18,979 nucleotides of DNA, taken from contig JAZOLE010000055.1 in assembly GCA_045652835.1 (NCBI GenBank), positions 1-18,979 of the forward strand, in the 5' to 3' direction. Source of the DNA: SVQP01 sp045652835 (GTDB lineage Bacteria > Bacillota > Clostridia > Oscillospirales > CAG-272). Below, in pieces: positions 6,865 to 16,400 of the stretch (position 1 is the stretch's first letter; every line of letters begins with the position of its first letter). The position numbers and the translations under genes are program-made. The notes under the pieces were generated by a model, which made no database searches, had not been told where the DNA came from, and worked only from the letters and a program-made list of their open reading frames with translations.

Positions 6865-7374
6865 TTATTCATCCGTGTATAATTCATCGTAATACCAACG
6901 CATAGGGTTTTCGTATATGTATTTAGCGATTTGTTCAAAATCATCCCGATTACGTATCACGTGATCGTAAAACGACCGTTGCCAAATCTGCTTATCAAAA
7001 GGAGGAACAACTCCTTCTTTTACCATTTTTACATACTCGACAGTTGAATATCTCTTAAACGACTGCACAATTTCCGATACCGTAGGGGCGGATTCCATAT
7101 CCGCCCGCGCATCCGTTCCCAATATTACAATAATTGCATGAAAATGATTTGGCATAACAACATAGATAGGACATTCAACATTGCGATATTGATCAATTGT
7201 TTCAAGAAAAGTTCTTTCCACCAGTCGGGCGGATATGGAATCCGCCCCTACTGGTCCGAATATTGGTCGCCGATCCTTGGTACAAATCGTAATAAAATAT
7301 CCGCCCGGCTGGCTATAATCATAATTTTCCCATCGAATCTTTTTTCGTTTAGGCAATTCCTTCTTCTGATCCAT
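6865..7374 (-). CDS. REP-associated tyrosine transposase (RAYT, Y1_Tnp/TnpA-REP family)
   Basis: A 169-residue HUH endonuclease-like protein. GGYFITICTKDRRPIFG (24-40) is the usual N-terminal strand. The metal-binding HUH motif is His77-Phe-His79 in MPNHFHAI. The catalytic Tyr is probably Tyr136 in WQRSFYDHVIR, followed by the typical YIYENPMRW ending. These proteins are domesticated single-strand transposases thought to move or maintain palindromic REP sequences. The start at 7374 is preferred because GAGGTG lies six bases before it; the longer frame to 7404 would translate through a TATAAT box. Two loops (residues 42-50 and 90-98) are encoded by inverted copies of a 26-bp palindrome. There are no insertion-sequence ends around the gene, as expected for this family. 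Confidence 0.9.
   Translation of the reverse strand: MDQKKELPKRKKIRWENYDYSQPGGYFITICTKDRRPIFGPVGADSISARLVERTFLETIDQYRNVECPIYVVMPNHFHAIIVILGTDARADMESAPTVSEIVQSFKRYSTVEYVKMVKEGVVPPFDKQIWQRSFYDHVIRNRDDFEQIAKYIYENPMRWYYDELYTDE
7082..7107 (+). repeat. 26-bp REP-like palindrome, copy A, inside the RAYT gene
   Basis: The sequence runs from GTAGGGGCGGAT to ATCCGCCCG with stem GGGCGGAT/ATCCGCCC. It is the exact reverse complement of the copy at 7226-7251. It encodes RADMESAPT in the transposase. Confidence 0.85.
7226..7251 (-). repeat. 26-bp REP-like palindrome, copy B, inside the RAYT gene
   Basis: Exact inverted copy of 7082-7107, separated from it by 118 bp. Flanking CCAGT (7221-7225) and ACTGG (7250-7254) extend the hairpin outward past a small internal loop. 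It encodes VGADSISAR between the RRPIFG strand and the HUH motif. Confidence 0.85.
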
Positions 7375-7392
7375 TTCCAACACCTCGCCCCT

Positions 7393-7398
7393 ATTATA
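7393..7398 (-). promoter_or_regulatory. Possible -10 box of the RAYT gene
   Basis: TATAAT on the minus strand in the context TGGTATAATAGG, about 19 bases before the chosen start. No -35 match is seen at the expected distance, so the promoter is weak or the hexamer is fortuitous. Confidence 0.35.
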
Positions 7399-7403
7399 CC
7401 ACA

Positions 7404-7428
7404 AAATCGGGAGAGGCGCAACGCCTCT
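7404..7428 (-). terminator. Probable terminator of the rhamnosidase gene
   Basis: A 7-bp stem AGAGGCG/CGCCTCT (7412-7418 with 7422-7428, 3-nt loop) lies 14 bases after the rhamnosidase stop on the minus strand, then CCCGATTTTG. The T-tract is short and offset, so the call is moderate. Confidence 0.5.
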
Positions 7429-7442
7429 GCCGATGATTCGTT

Positions 7443-9140
7443 TTATCTGAGGATAAAGATACCCTTGGGTGCCTGCACGTCAACCTTCTGGTTGCCGTCT
7501 GCGTCCTTGGTAACCTTGATGTAAATTTCGCCCTTGGGGGTGGGGTAAGTACCCTCTGCCCAATCGAGGTATGCCAGCTCGGGCTTGATCTCGTAGGTGT
7601 TAGGCGACAGGGAGCGTACGCCCAGCACGTAGTTGGACAGATAAGGACAAGGACCGGAAGCCCAACCGTGGCACAGCGAATGACGGAACTTGATGTAGCA
7701 ATATGCGCCGTAGTCGCCGTGGATATCGATCTTGCCCTCGGGCACGATCTCGTCGATTCTGCCTGCATTTTCCATCCAAGAGAGGTGGAAGTCCTCCCAG
7801 AAGGTGGTTGCGCCCATGTCAAGCATGCCGCCCCAGTATTCCTTGATATCGTCCAGCGCGCCTGCAAAGTCGCCTGCAAGTGCCTTTGCCTTGAGGATAT
7901 AGTAACCAAAGAATGTGGAGTAGCCGTGTCCGCCACCAGGAGCGATCATCTTCTCATTGATCTCCTTGGCATCTGCCAAGCCCGCCAGTACCAGAAGAGC
8001 AGCTGCCTGCTTGGAGCCGCAAGGATCCGGCACGTGATTTCTCATGCGCATAGCCGCGATCGCGCACTTTTCTGCAAGTGCAACGTCGCCCAGCGTGTAC
8101 AGCAGCGAAGAGCCCTTATCCAGCGCGATCTTCAAAAGCCCCTGCAGACCTGCATGAATTGCACCGGGATTATCGTTGTTGGGCCAGTCCATAAATCTGC
8201 TCTCGGGCATATGCTCCACGCCGTTCTCGTCTACGCAATCAGCCAGCACGTTCATCAGATCGTGGATATACTCTCTCTGCTGCGACAGATATACGGTATC
8301 GCCAACAGTTCTGTACCAGTCATGCTGAATGATCAGCCACCACATAGAGTAAGAGGAAATACCGTTCATCCAGTTGCCGACGGGCGTTTCATCACGCACA
8401 ACGTCCAAGGACTTGGGTACGATATCGGTGTAACCAAACGTGGTCAGAATGGTCTTGACCTCGGTGTGCATGTCACCGATCCAAACAAGGCGGTCACGCT
8501 TGATGCCGTCCCACAGGTACTCCTGCATGTTCAGGTGTGCGGTGTAAGCAGCGGTATCCCAGATCTGATTGAGGCGATCGTCGGAGCACTTAAAGGAGCC
8601 CTTGTACTCCAGATCAAGATAATGGAATACGCCCTGAATTGCCTTAAAGGTAATAAAGCCTGTCTCTTCAAGCAACTCGATATAGAGGAAACGGTAGCCG
8701 GTCTCGTTGGTCTCCACACCGGAGTACATGCCGAGATCGTACGTATTATCACGAATTGCATGGTCATTGGTGGTGTTCTTTACACCCAGAGGCGTCAGAG
8801 CCTCCATAACGCTCTCACCAAAACGGACAGCGATCTTTGCAGCACCGTTATAGCCTGCGCCTTGGGTCATCCAAGTGTGGAAGCGTGCAGAGCCTGCAAA
8901 CTCAATTCCGAAGTCAAGCAGGATTGCAGCGTGGGGCTTGCCGGGCTCATTTTTGAGCGTGCAGTTGTCCTTGCCCACTACCAGCGTGATCTGGTTGCTC
9001 TTTTCGTCAAGCAGATGCTCTGCACCCGTGACGTCACCCTGCGTCATAACAATTCTCTTGGGAACCAGATATCTTCTTGTACGGGGGTCTACGTTGACGC
9101 CCGCCAGATCTGTAAATTTGTCGATTACCTTTTTAGCCAT
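7443..9140 (-). CDS. Alpha-L-rhamnosidase-like glycoside hydrolase (GH78 type)
   Basis: A 565-residue protein without a signal peptide, so it probably acts in the cytoplasm on imported rhamnosides. An N-terminal beta-sandwich region ends around residue 175; it contains VRFGESVME, typical of GH78 proteins. It is followed by an (alpha/alpha)6-barrel. The GH78-like acidic motif WDGIKRDRLVWIGDM is at 210-224, a TTFWEDF segment at 445-451, SLCHGWASGP at 488-497, and a C-terminal beta-sandwich with SLSPNTYEIKP follows. It is shorter than many GH78 enzymes (often 700-1000 residues) because extra N-terminal carbohydrate-binding domains are absent. The start at 9140 has AGAAAGG about nine bases upstream and gives MAKKVID; a longer in-frame start at 9170 is less likely. 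Substrate is not determined; no transporter or rhamnose catabolism gene is adjacent. Confidence 0.85.
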   Translation of the reverse strand: MAKKVIDKFTDLAGVNVDPRTRRYLVPKRIVMTQGDVTGAEHLLDEKSNQITLVVGKDNCTLKNEPGKPHAAILLDFGIEFAGSARFHTWMTQGAGYNGAAKIAVRFGESVMEALTPLGVKNTTNDHAIRDNTYDLGMYSGVETNETGYRFLYIELLEETGFITFKAIQGVFHYLDLEYKGSFKCSDDRLNQIWDTAAYTAHLNMQEYLWDGIKRDRLVWIGDMHTEVKTILTTFGYTDIVPKSLDVVRDETPVGNWMNGISSYSMWWLIIQHDWYRTVGDTVYLSQQREYIHDLMNVLADCVDENGVEHMPESRFMDWPNNDNPGAIHAGLQGLLKIALDKGSSLLYTLGDVALAEKCAIAAMRMRNHVPDPCGSKQAAALLVLAGLADAKEINEKMIAPGGGHGYSTFFGYYILKAKALAGDFAGALDDIKEYWGGMLDMGATTFWEDFHLSWMENAGRIDEIVPEGKIDIHGDYGAYCYIKFRHSLCHGWASGPCPYLSNYVLGVRSLSPNTYEIKPELAYLDWAEGTYPTPKGEIYIKVTKDADGNQKVDVQAPKGIFILR

Positions 9141-9194
9141 TTCTAATACCCTTTCTGTGTTTGCTCGCATACTTGCGTTGGTATTTACCCTACG

Positions 9195-9223
9195 ATTATA
9201 CCATATACTTTACGTAAATGCAA
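9195..9223 (-). promoter_or_regulatory. Promoter of the rhamnosidase gene with a palindrome in the spacer
   Basis: On the minus strand TTGCAT (9218-9223) and TATAAT (9195-9200) are 17 bp apart. TTTACGTAAA (9209-9218), a perfect 10-bp palindrome, lies in the spacer and touches the -35, a good position for a repressor operator. Confidence 0.6.
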
Positions 9224-9349
9224 TAACATTGGGAATTTTTTCACAATTTTTTTGCCGCGCGTACAAGATTTTTTCGCGGTCATGATTCACCATACGTTTG
9301 CGTTTTCCACGCAGATGCACAGGAGTCCGCATCACAGCCCCACGTGCAA

Positions 9350-10279
9350 TCAGTTCACGCCATTGGGCCAAAGCGCATCATTCATGTAACATTTGATTGA
9401 GTTTTCCAACCAATACGTGTATTCCATGTCCGGATTCAAGCTTTCCAGCTGCTTAAATTGCAGATAAAGATCCTTGCCGTCCGAGACGTCATGCCAGATA
9501 TCGGCAAACACAAAATCAAATTCACCCGTCCCATAATGCTCCTTTGCAAAGGCAAAAGCATCGGCATGCACCACCTTGATCTTGTGCGCGCACTCCATTT
9601 GCGGCAGCAGATTTTGCTCAAAAAGCGAGATGGCATCCGCGCTGATATCGACCACGGTGACCGACTCAACCTCGGGCTTTCTTGCCGCCATATAGGCAAA
9701 ATACCCCAGTCCAAGCCCAAAAGTCAGCACTTTTCCGCGTGATTTCTCAATCGCTGGTTTAGTTGTCACGGTTTCGTTGGGCATCAGTGTCATCCATTCT
9801 CTGCCATTCTCCAGCACACCCGGGAAGGCAAACTCGCGCATAAAAAAGCCGAGCTGCGGGATCATACGCCCGTCACGCGTGAGCATAAAGTCATCGCAAA
9901 CAAACGCCTCGCAGGGCTTCAGCTTCATGCTCCTGTATTCCCATTTGCCGATCTTACCCGGCTTGATTCTGATGTTTTGGTAGTACGCATCGTTTTCGAA
10001 ATCCGCAGGATCAAGCTCATGGATCATGGGCACGAAATAATGTCTGAAAAGATCGCGATCGCGCCCCGAGGTATCCAATCCGCAAAGCGCAGCCAGGCAC
10101 TCGGCGTACGCGTACGCATGCGAAACACCGCACTCGCGCGCGATCTCGTCCACCGTTTTGGCGTCCAGCGCATCTGCTGCCAAATTGAGCACCACACTCA
10201 TCATGCGCACCACGCCGTCATTATAGGTGCGTATGGTTTCGGGCCGCATCCCCGAAATCTGTTTGATCGGTGTATCCAT
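9350..10279 (-). CDS. Class I SAM-dependent methyltransferase-like protein, substrate unknown
   Basis: A 309-residue protein. The C-terminal part is a Rossmann methyltransferase-like domain: motif I VLTFGLGLGYFAY (184-196), the acidic end of strand 2 in VTVVDIS (207-213), VHADAFAF (237-244) and the strand-4 segment FDFVFADIWHDVSDG (254-268). About 180 residues precede it, with a helical region near 45-66 that looks like a small HTH-like fold (TVDEIARECGVSHAYAYAECL) and a mixed segment of unknown role. Spermidine-synthase-like proteins share the fold, but the GGGDG motif is absent. Start ATG at 10279 is supported by GAAGGAGAG about eight bases upstream and a consensus promoter. No partner gene suggests a substrate. 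Confidence 0.7.
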   Translation of the reverse strand: MDTPIKQISGMRPETIRTYNDGVVRMMSVVLNLAADALDAKTVDEIARECGVSHAYAYAECLAALCGLDTSGRDRDLFRHYFVPMIHELDPADFENDAYYQNIRIKPGKIGKWEYRSMKLKPCEAFVCDDFMLTRDGRMIPQLGFFMREFAFPGVLENGREWMTLMPNETVTTKPAIEKSRGKVLTFGLGLGYFAYMAARKPEVESVTVVDISADAISLFEQNLLPQMECAHKIKVVHADAFAFAKEHYGTGEFDFVFADIWHDVSDGKDLYLQFKQLESLNPDMEYTYWLENSIKCYMNDALWPNGVN

Positions 10280-10315
10280 TTCCAAGTCTCTCCTTCGCAC
10301 ATGGTCATTACACGA

Positions 10316-10344
10316 ATTATAGCACATTTTCACGCTCCAGTCAA
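10316..10344 (-). promoter_or_regulatory. Sigma-A promoter of the methyltransferase-like gene
   Basis: On the minus strand TTGACT (10339-10344) and TATAAT (10316-10321) have a 17-bp spacer. Its -35 is 48 bp from the -35 of the divergent giant-gene promoter. Confidence 0.8.
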
Positions 10345-10392
10345 CCTATTGTGCAAACCATGCAAAAATATGGTAAATTCGTCCAAAATCAC

Positions 10393-10421
10393 TTGACATA
10401 TCCAGGATGCGGTGTTATAAT
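10393..10421 (+). promoter_or_regulatory. Perfect-consensus sigma-A promoter of the giant lipoprotein gene
   Basis: TTGACA (10393-10398) and TATAAT (10416-10421) with a 17-bp spacer, a full match to the vegetative consensus. Transcription would begin near 10428, giving a leader of about 60 nt that is very AT-rich and ends in AAGGAAGGTGA (10476-10486) before the ATG at 10491. Confidence 0.85.
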
Positions 10422-10490
10422 GAATCGATCGTACATATTATATTTATTATAATAATTATGTGAAATAAAATTTTTAAGGAAGGTGACCTC

Positions 10491-13400
10491 ATGAAAACGA
10501 AACAAAACGTACATTCATGCAGACAACACTCATCCGCACGGATAGTCGCAATACTATCCGCACTGCTTCTGGCAGTCATTCTGGCACTCTCTTCCTGTAC
10601 AGGAGGAGGCTCAGGTGGCGGAGGATTGGGTAACATCCTGGGTGGCGGCGAAGGTATCGAACCCGTCTACACAGGCATGACCATCGGCAGTACACCCGAA
10701 AAGAGTGCTGCGCTGTTGCCTGAACGTACGCTGCTCTCACTGGGCGCAGCGAGTATTCTGTCGAACAAAGCTGAGAATACCAGCGGCACAGAAACTGATA
10801 CGACCCCAGGCCCCGGTGGACATGAAACCGACACAACCCCCGGCCCCAGCCCTGACGGCCCCGGCCCCGGTCCCGGACACGACCATGACCACAAACACGA
10901 GCATGTCAGCGGCGACCTGCCCGGAAACGAGGCTGATCAGAACGACCCCTTCGATCAGATCCCCGATGGCGACGTCGAGGCAGGCAGCGACAACTCCGAT
11001 ATTCTCCTGGAGGACGCAAAGGACTCCTTGGAGGTAGAGGGTGCTGCCAAGCCGATCTACTATGCCGAGAAGAATCAGGACGTATACATTACCGTTCACA
11101 TCAGCAACCCGGACAATTATGAAATTCTGTCCTTCACGCTCAACGGTAACAAGTACTCTTCCTATATGTTCGAGACCGGCTCGGATATGGAAAACCTGAT
11201 CCTCAAGGTCAACGTCGGCGACGTAGAGGGCGTGGTAGAGTATACCATCGACGCCATCAAGTACGTCGACGGCACCGACATCAAGGACGTTCGCATGGAC
11301 GGTGACAAGACCGTTCGCGCAGGCGTATGGTCGGAAAAGCAGCCTACCCCCATCGTTACGGATGAGATAATCGGCTTCAACGACATCTCCTTCAACGTAG
11401 CGATGGACGATATCCTTTCGCTGATCGCACAGAGCGAGGGTGTTGTTATGGCTGTGCTTTACGACGGTGAGCAGGTATGCGATATGCAGCCTGTTTCCCT
11501 TGACGAGCCCACCGCTATCCAATTCAGCGGCCTGACCACCAATGCGGTATATCAGTATGCTATTCTTGCATATTACGACGCACTGGACAGCACGGGATCC
11601 AACGTTTACGTATTGCACACGCAGGCGTTCTACACCAGAGCAATCCTGCTCTTTGATAACGTCTCGCTGGGCAGCGAAACCGTGGATTACGAGTTCTTGT
11701 GGGCAGATGACGCTCCCGACAAGACCGTAACCTCTTTGGTACTGGAGCATGCAACGCAGGGCGAGCTGACGCTTGAAGCAGGTGCAACCAGCATTTCCGG
11801 TCTGCTCTCCGACAATGAGTATAAGTTGACCGCATCTTATCTCAACGGCGAAAACACCGAAAGTGTATCCATTACCTTTACAACACTCGCTAAAACCGTT
11901 CCGAGCGCGACTCTGACCGAGACCATGGTCTCTCAGACCGAGCTTGGCTTTGCGCTGCAGATCACTGACCCTGACAGTGTTGCCACCCTGACCGGCATTC
12001 AGCTGATCAGCGACAAGACCGGTGCAGTCGATCTGGCTCTTGACGCAACAGGCGCAAGCGGTCTGCTCTCCGATACCACTTATACCGTCAGAGCAACCTA
12101 TACGTATGACCTCAACGACGGAAACGGCGTACACGAGGAATTCATCGAGGTGGTTATCACCACAGCCGCCAAGACCACACCCTCTCTTACGCTGACCAAC
12201 CAATCCGTCGGACAGGACGATTTCACGTTCGACCTGACCATCACCGACCCCGACGGCATTGCAACCCTGACTCGCATCACGTTGCTTTGCGTCAAGACCG
12301 GTGAAACGGTTGAGCTGTCCCTTGACACCAGAAGTGTCGAAGGTCTGCTGACCGATACTGCTTACGTTCTTGAGGCGTTCTATACCTATGACCTCAACGA
12401 CGGCGCCGGTGAACATAGTACATCCACCAAGCTCAATATCAACACCGAACCCAAAACCATCCCCACCATCCTCCTTGGAGAGGAGACCGTGGGTCAGGAG
12501 GAGTTCTCGTTCGGTCTGGTCATCAATGACCCCGACAGCATCGCTACGCTGACGCGCATCGAGCTGCTTTCCGGCAAGACCGATCCCGTAGAACTGGATC
12601 TGGACACAAGATCGGTTGAGAATCTGCTGTCCAACACGCTCTACACCGTAAGAGCATGGTTTGTTTACGATCTGAGCGACGGCACGGGCGAGCACGAGGC
12701 TTACCAGGATCTGCAGATCCGCACACTGGCCAAGACCACTCCCTCCTACTCTATTTTTGAGCAGGGTAAGGAGCACGATGTCATTTCGGTCATCACCTCC
12801 GAAAGCGACCCCGACAACATCGGTCAAATCACCGATCTGAGCATTTATCTGAACGGCGAGCTGATTGCAAGCAGCGACACCTTGGATGCAGCAACCTTTG
12901 AGCAGCTGACCTCCAACAGAACTTATCAGATCGTCCTGACCTACGAATACGATCTGAATGACGGCTACGGCGTAATTGTACAGACCGAGTCCATCTACGT
13001 TCTGACCAAGCTCTACTTCGTTCCCGTCAGCGTTGAAAACGGTACGACCAACAAGCACGTCTCCGAGGGCGAGTATGTCTACATTGATATCAATGTCATC
13101 AATCCCGGCGGAGCAGCGGTTGATTACGTAACCATCAACGGTGTACAATATCCCGCAAGCTCTACCTCCGAGGAAGGTGTTGTTCGTGTAGAAATCAAGC
13201 ACGAGCACCAGTTCTCCGGTGGTTGGACTGACTTTGTCGTAGAAAGCCTGACAGCATCTGCCAGCGGTGAAACGCATACGTATCCCCTGACCGAAAACAA
13301 CACGCTTTCTATCTTCATCAACGGTAAGCTCGAGGTGGAGGACTTTGCCATCACCAACGGCGCCGGCGCTCCCATTGAATACGCATTCCCCTCCGATCCC

Positions 13401-16400
13401 GCTTTGCTTTATATCGCACTTTCCAACGAAACAGGCTATCAGATCGACCAAGTCACGGTCAGATATTCTTATGGCTGGGGAAGTGGATATGAGAGATCTT
13501 ACTACAGCGATGATATCATCGTACTTGGCAACGACGCCATCATGATCCCCATCGCAGAAAGATCCGGCGGCATCTATGATTACGAAATTGCCTTTATCAC
13601 CTACAGCAACTTCAGCTTGACCGAGCCCAAGACTATTACGGTCAATACATCCAAGCAGTCTTTGATCTGCTTCGAAACCGACGAGATCATTCAGGTATCC
13701 ACTCCCGCAGATCTTCAGAACATGAATCGTTGGGCATACTACGAGCTGACCGATGATATTGATCTGTCCGGCGTTGAGTTCGGCTGGATCGCTCCCGGCG
13801 ATTTCTACGGATATTTCAACGGTAACGGCCATGCTATCAAGAACATGACCATAAGATCCTCGTTCGAAAGCCAGGATGTCAGCATCGGTCTGTTCAACAC
13901 TGTATCCGGTAAGATCGTCAATTTGAACATTACCGATATTCTGGTACAGTCCACAGTATCGAGCACACTGAACCAAGGCAACTACTACTACGTATACTAC
14001 GGTGCACTCGCACGCAGCATCAGCACCCGTATTGTTCTGGACAACGTACACATTGATCAGTCTGTCGAGATCAATACAGTTGGCAACGTTGGTACATCCG
14101 TGGGCATCTTGCTCCCGTACAGCAACTCTTACTGCTACGTAACCGATAACGTCACTGTCACCGGTAGCGTCACGCTCAACGGCAAGGCAATCTCTGATAC
14201 GTGGATCGGTTCCGACGCATCTGCCCTGCCCACTCCTCCCACCTTTGACGAGAATTCCGCACCCGAAAGAGTTCACGTTACGGTAGACTTCGTCACCAAC
14301 TGTGACACAACGTTTGATTCCATTCAGACCATTCTGGCCGGCAAACTGCCTACGCCTACCCTTGACGGCTACATGTTCTGCGGTTGGTATGATAACGCCG
14401 ATTGCTTGGGCACTCCCGTAGCACCGCATGATCTTCTGTCCGAAAGCATTACCCTGTACGCTAAGTGGCTGTACATCGGCATCAACGAATCTCAAGGACT
14501 GGAAATCGAAAATGGCGTAGTTGTCGGTATCGGCTCCTGCACCGACAGCGTATTGTACATCAACCATCCCATCGCAGCATACGCTTTCGAAAGCTGCTCG
14601 CAGATCACAACCGTTTACCTGGGTAGCGGTGTGACCTCCGTAGGCTATTACGCGTTCGGCAATTGCTCCAACCTGGAGTACTTCATCATCTCCGGTGCAA
14701 TTGAAAACGCTGAGTCTATGGGCATCTCCAACCACACCAATAACGCATTGGTGCTTGTAGACAGAGCTCCCATATCCGAAACTCAAAGCGAATCCTGGTT
14801 CTACAACTTTGAGACTCTGATCACCAAGGACGGCGTCACATACGCAGGTCTGAACGACGGCACTGCTATCGCCATCGCATTTGACAACTCGGTTTCTCAC
14901 CTTGTTCTGGGTGTAGACGGCTACGTTTTGACCGAGATTGCAGACAGAGCCTTCTATAATAATGACAATCTGATTAGTGTCGTAATTCCCGAAGGTGTGA
15001 CTCGAATCGGAAGCTACGCGTTCAGAAACTGCTACAATCTGCGCGCTTTGACGTTGCCCGGTTCGCTGACCACAATCGAGCAATACGCATTCTACAATCT
15101 CTCGAGTTATGCGGCAACCTTTATCCCCGATTCTGTTACCACCATCGAAAGCTATGCATTTTCCGGCATAGACGTCTACTATAGTGGTGCTCAGGCTCCC
15201 GAGGGCTGGGATGAGGCTTGGAACGGTTATAACGAAAACATCACTTGGAACGTAGCAGACTTCTTCACCGACGCTTACGGTGTCTCCTACGCCAAGCTCC
15301 AAGACGGCACAATCTACATTGCCGCTGTCAATGGCATTGTCAGTGAAATCGTACTTGGCGGCAATGATGAATTCCCCGTAACCGAGATCCCCGGCTACCT
15401 GCTGAATGGCAGACGTGACTTCACCCGCATCACGCTCCATTCGAGCATCGCCACCATTGGCGAACACGCTTTCTACAATACTTATTGCCATATCGTTATC
15501 CCCGAGACCGTAATCGAGATCGGCGACTATGCATTCGGCGCAACCTATGCATACGTAACCGTTTCCGAAAAGCCTGAGGGCTGGAACGATAGCTGGAACG
15601 ACTGGAACAGCCATATGGTAGTATGGAACGCACCCGCCGGCACGTTCTACACCGCAGAAGATGGCATGACCTACCTGCTTTGCGAAGACGGTACGGCTCA
15701 CCTGTACTTCTACAGCAAGAGCACCGAGTTGACCATCAACGGCGTTGCAGGCTATAACACCATCATCCACGGCAACACCAATGGCGACTGGTCTGTCCAA
15801 AAGCTGACCCTCGGAGAGGGTATTACCAAGTTGGATGCCAACGCATTCTGCAACTGGTACTATCTTGAAGAAGTAACTCTGCCCTCTACTCTGACCGAGA
15901 TCGGCTATCAGGCATTCTACAACTGCGATAATCTGGTAAGCATCACCATTCCCGAGGGTGTCACCATTATTGCAGAGAGAGCATTCTACGACTGTAACAA
16001 CTTAACCGAAATCGTGCTGCCCTCTACCCTGACCGAGATTGGTGCATACGCATTCTACTACGCACCGCTTAATAGCCCCAAGATTCCCAAGTCGGTTGCC
16101 ACGATCGGCGAATACGCATTCAACTGCGACGAGATTTACCCGATGGTAGGCTTCAAGCCCGACGACTGGCATGATAACTGGTACAACGGCTCCGCAGAAA
16201 ACATCTTCTGGGATCTGCTGGATATTGTTTACGATGCCGAAAACGGTATCACCTACGTGCTTCATACCGATGGCACCGCAAGTGTTTACAAGTATGATGG
16301 CACTGTGACCGATGTTGTAATCGGTTTGGACGGTTATACGGTTGTGGATATCTATCCCTCTGTCTTTGCATACTCCTCCATTACCAGCATCGTTCTTCCC

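Noticed and set aside
7374..7404. Longer start for the transposase at 7404
   Set aside because: The added ten residues are encoded by a TATAAT-containing promoter-like sequence and by the ribosome binding site of the internal ATG.
7668..9146. 492-codon plus-strand frame opposite the rhamnosidase gene
   Set aside because: It is the shadow of a GH78-like protein on the minus strand, which has motifs, a promoter and a ribosome binding site.
9350..10279. Spermidine synthase, suggested by the nearby polyamine operon
   Set aside because: The GGGDG glycine motif and other aminopropyltransferase marks are missing, and the gene is about 2.5 kb away on the other strand with its own promoter.
10737..15800. 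A 1,687-codon open frame on the minus strand
   Set aside because: It is codon-aligned with the giant plus-strand gene and exists because that gene almost never uses TTA, CTA or TCA. The antisense frames break exactly at sense TCA 10737, TTA 16002, TCA 17181 and TTA 18324. The sense strand has a promoter, ribosome binding site, lipobox and clear domains.
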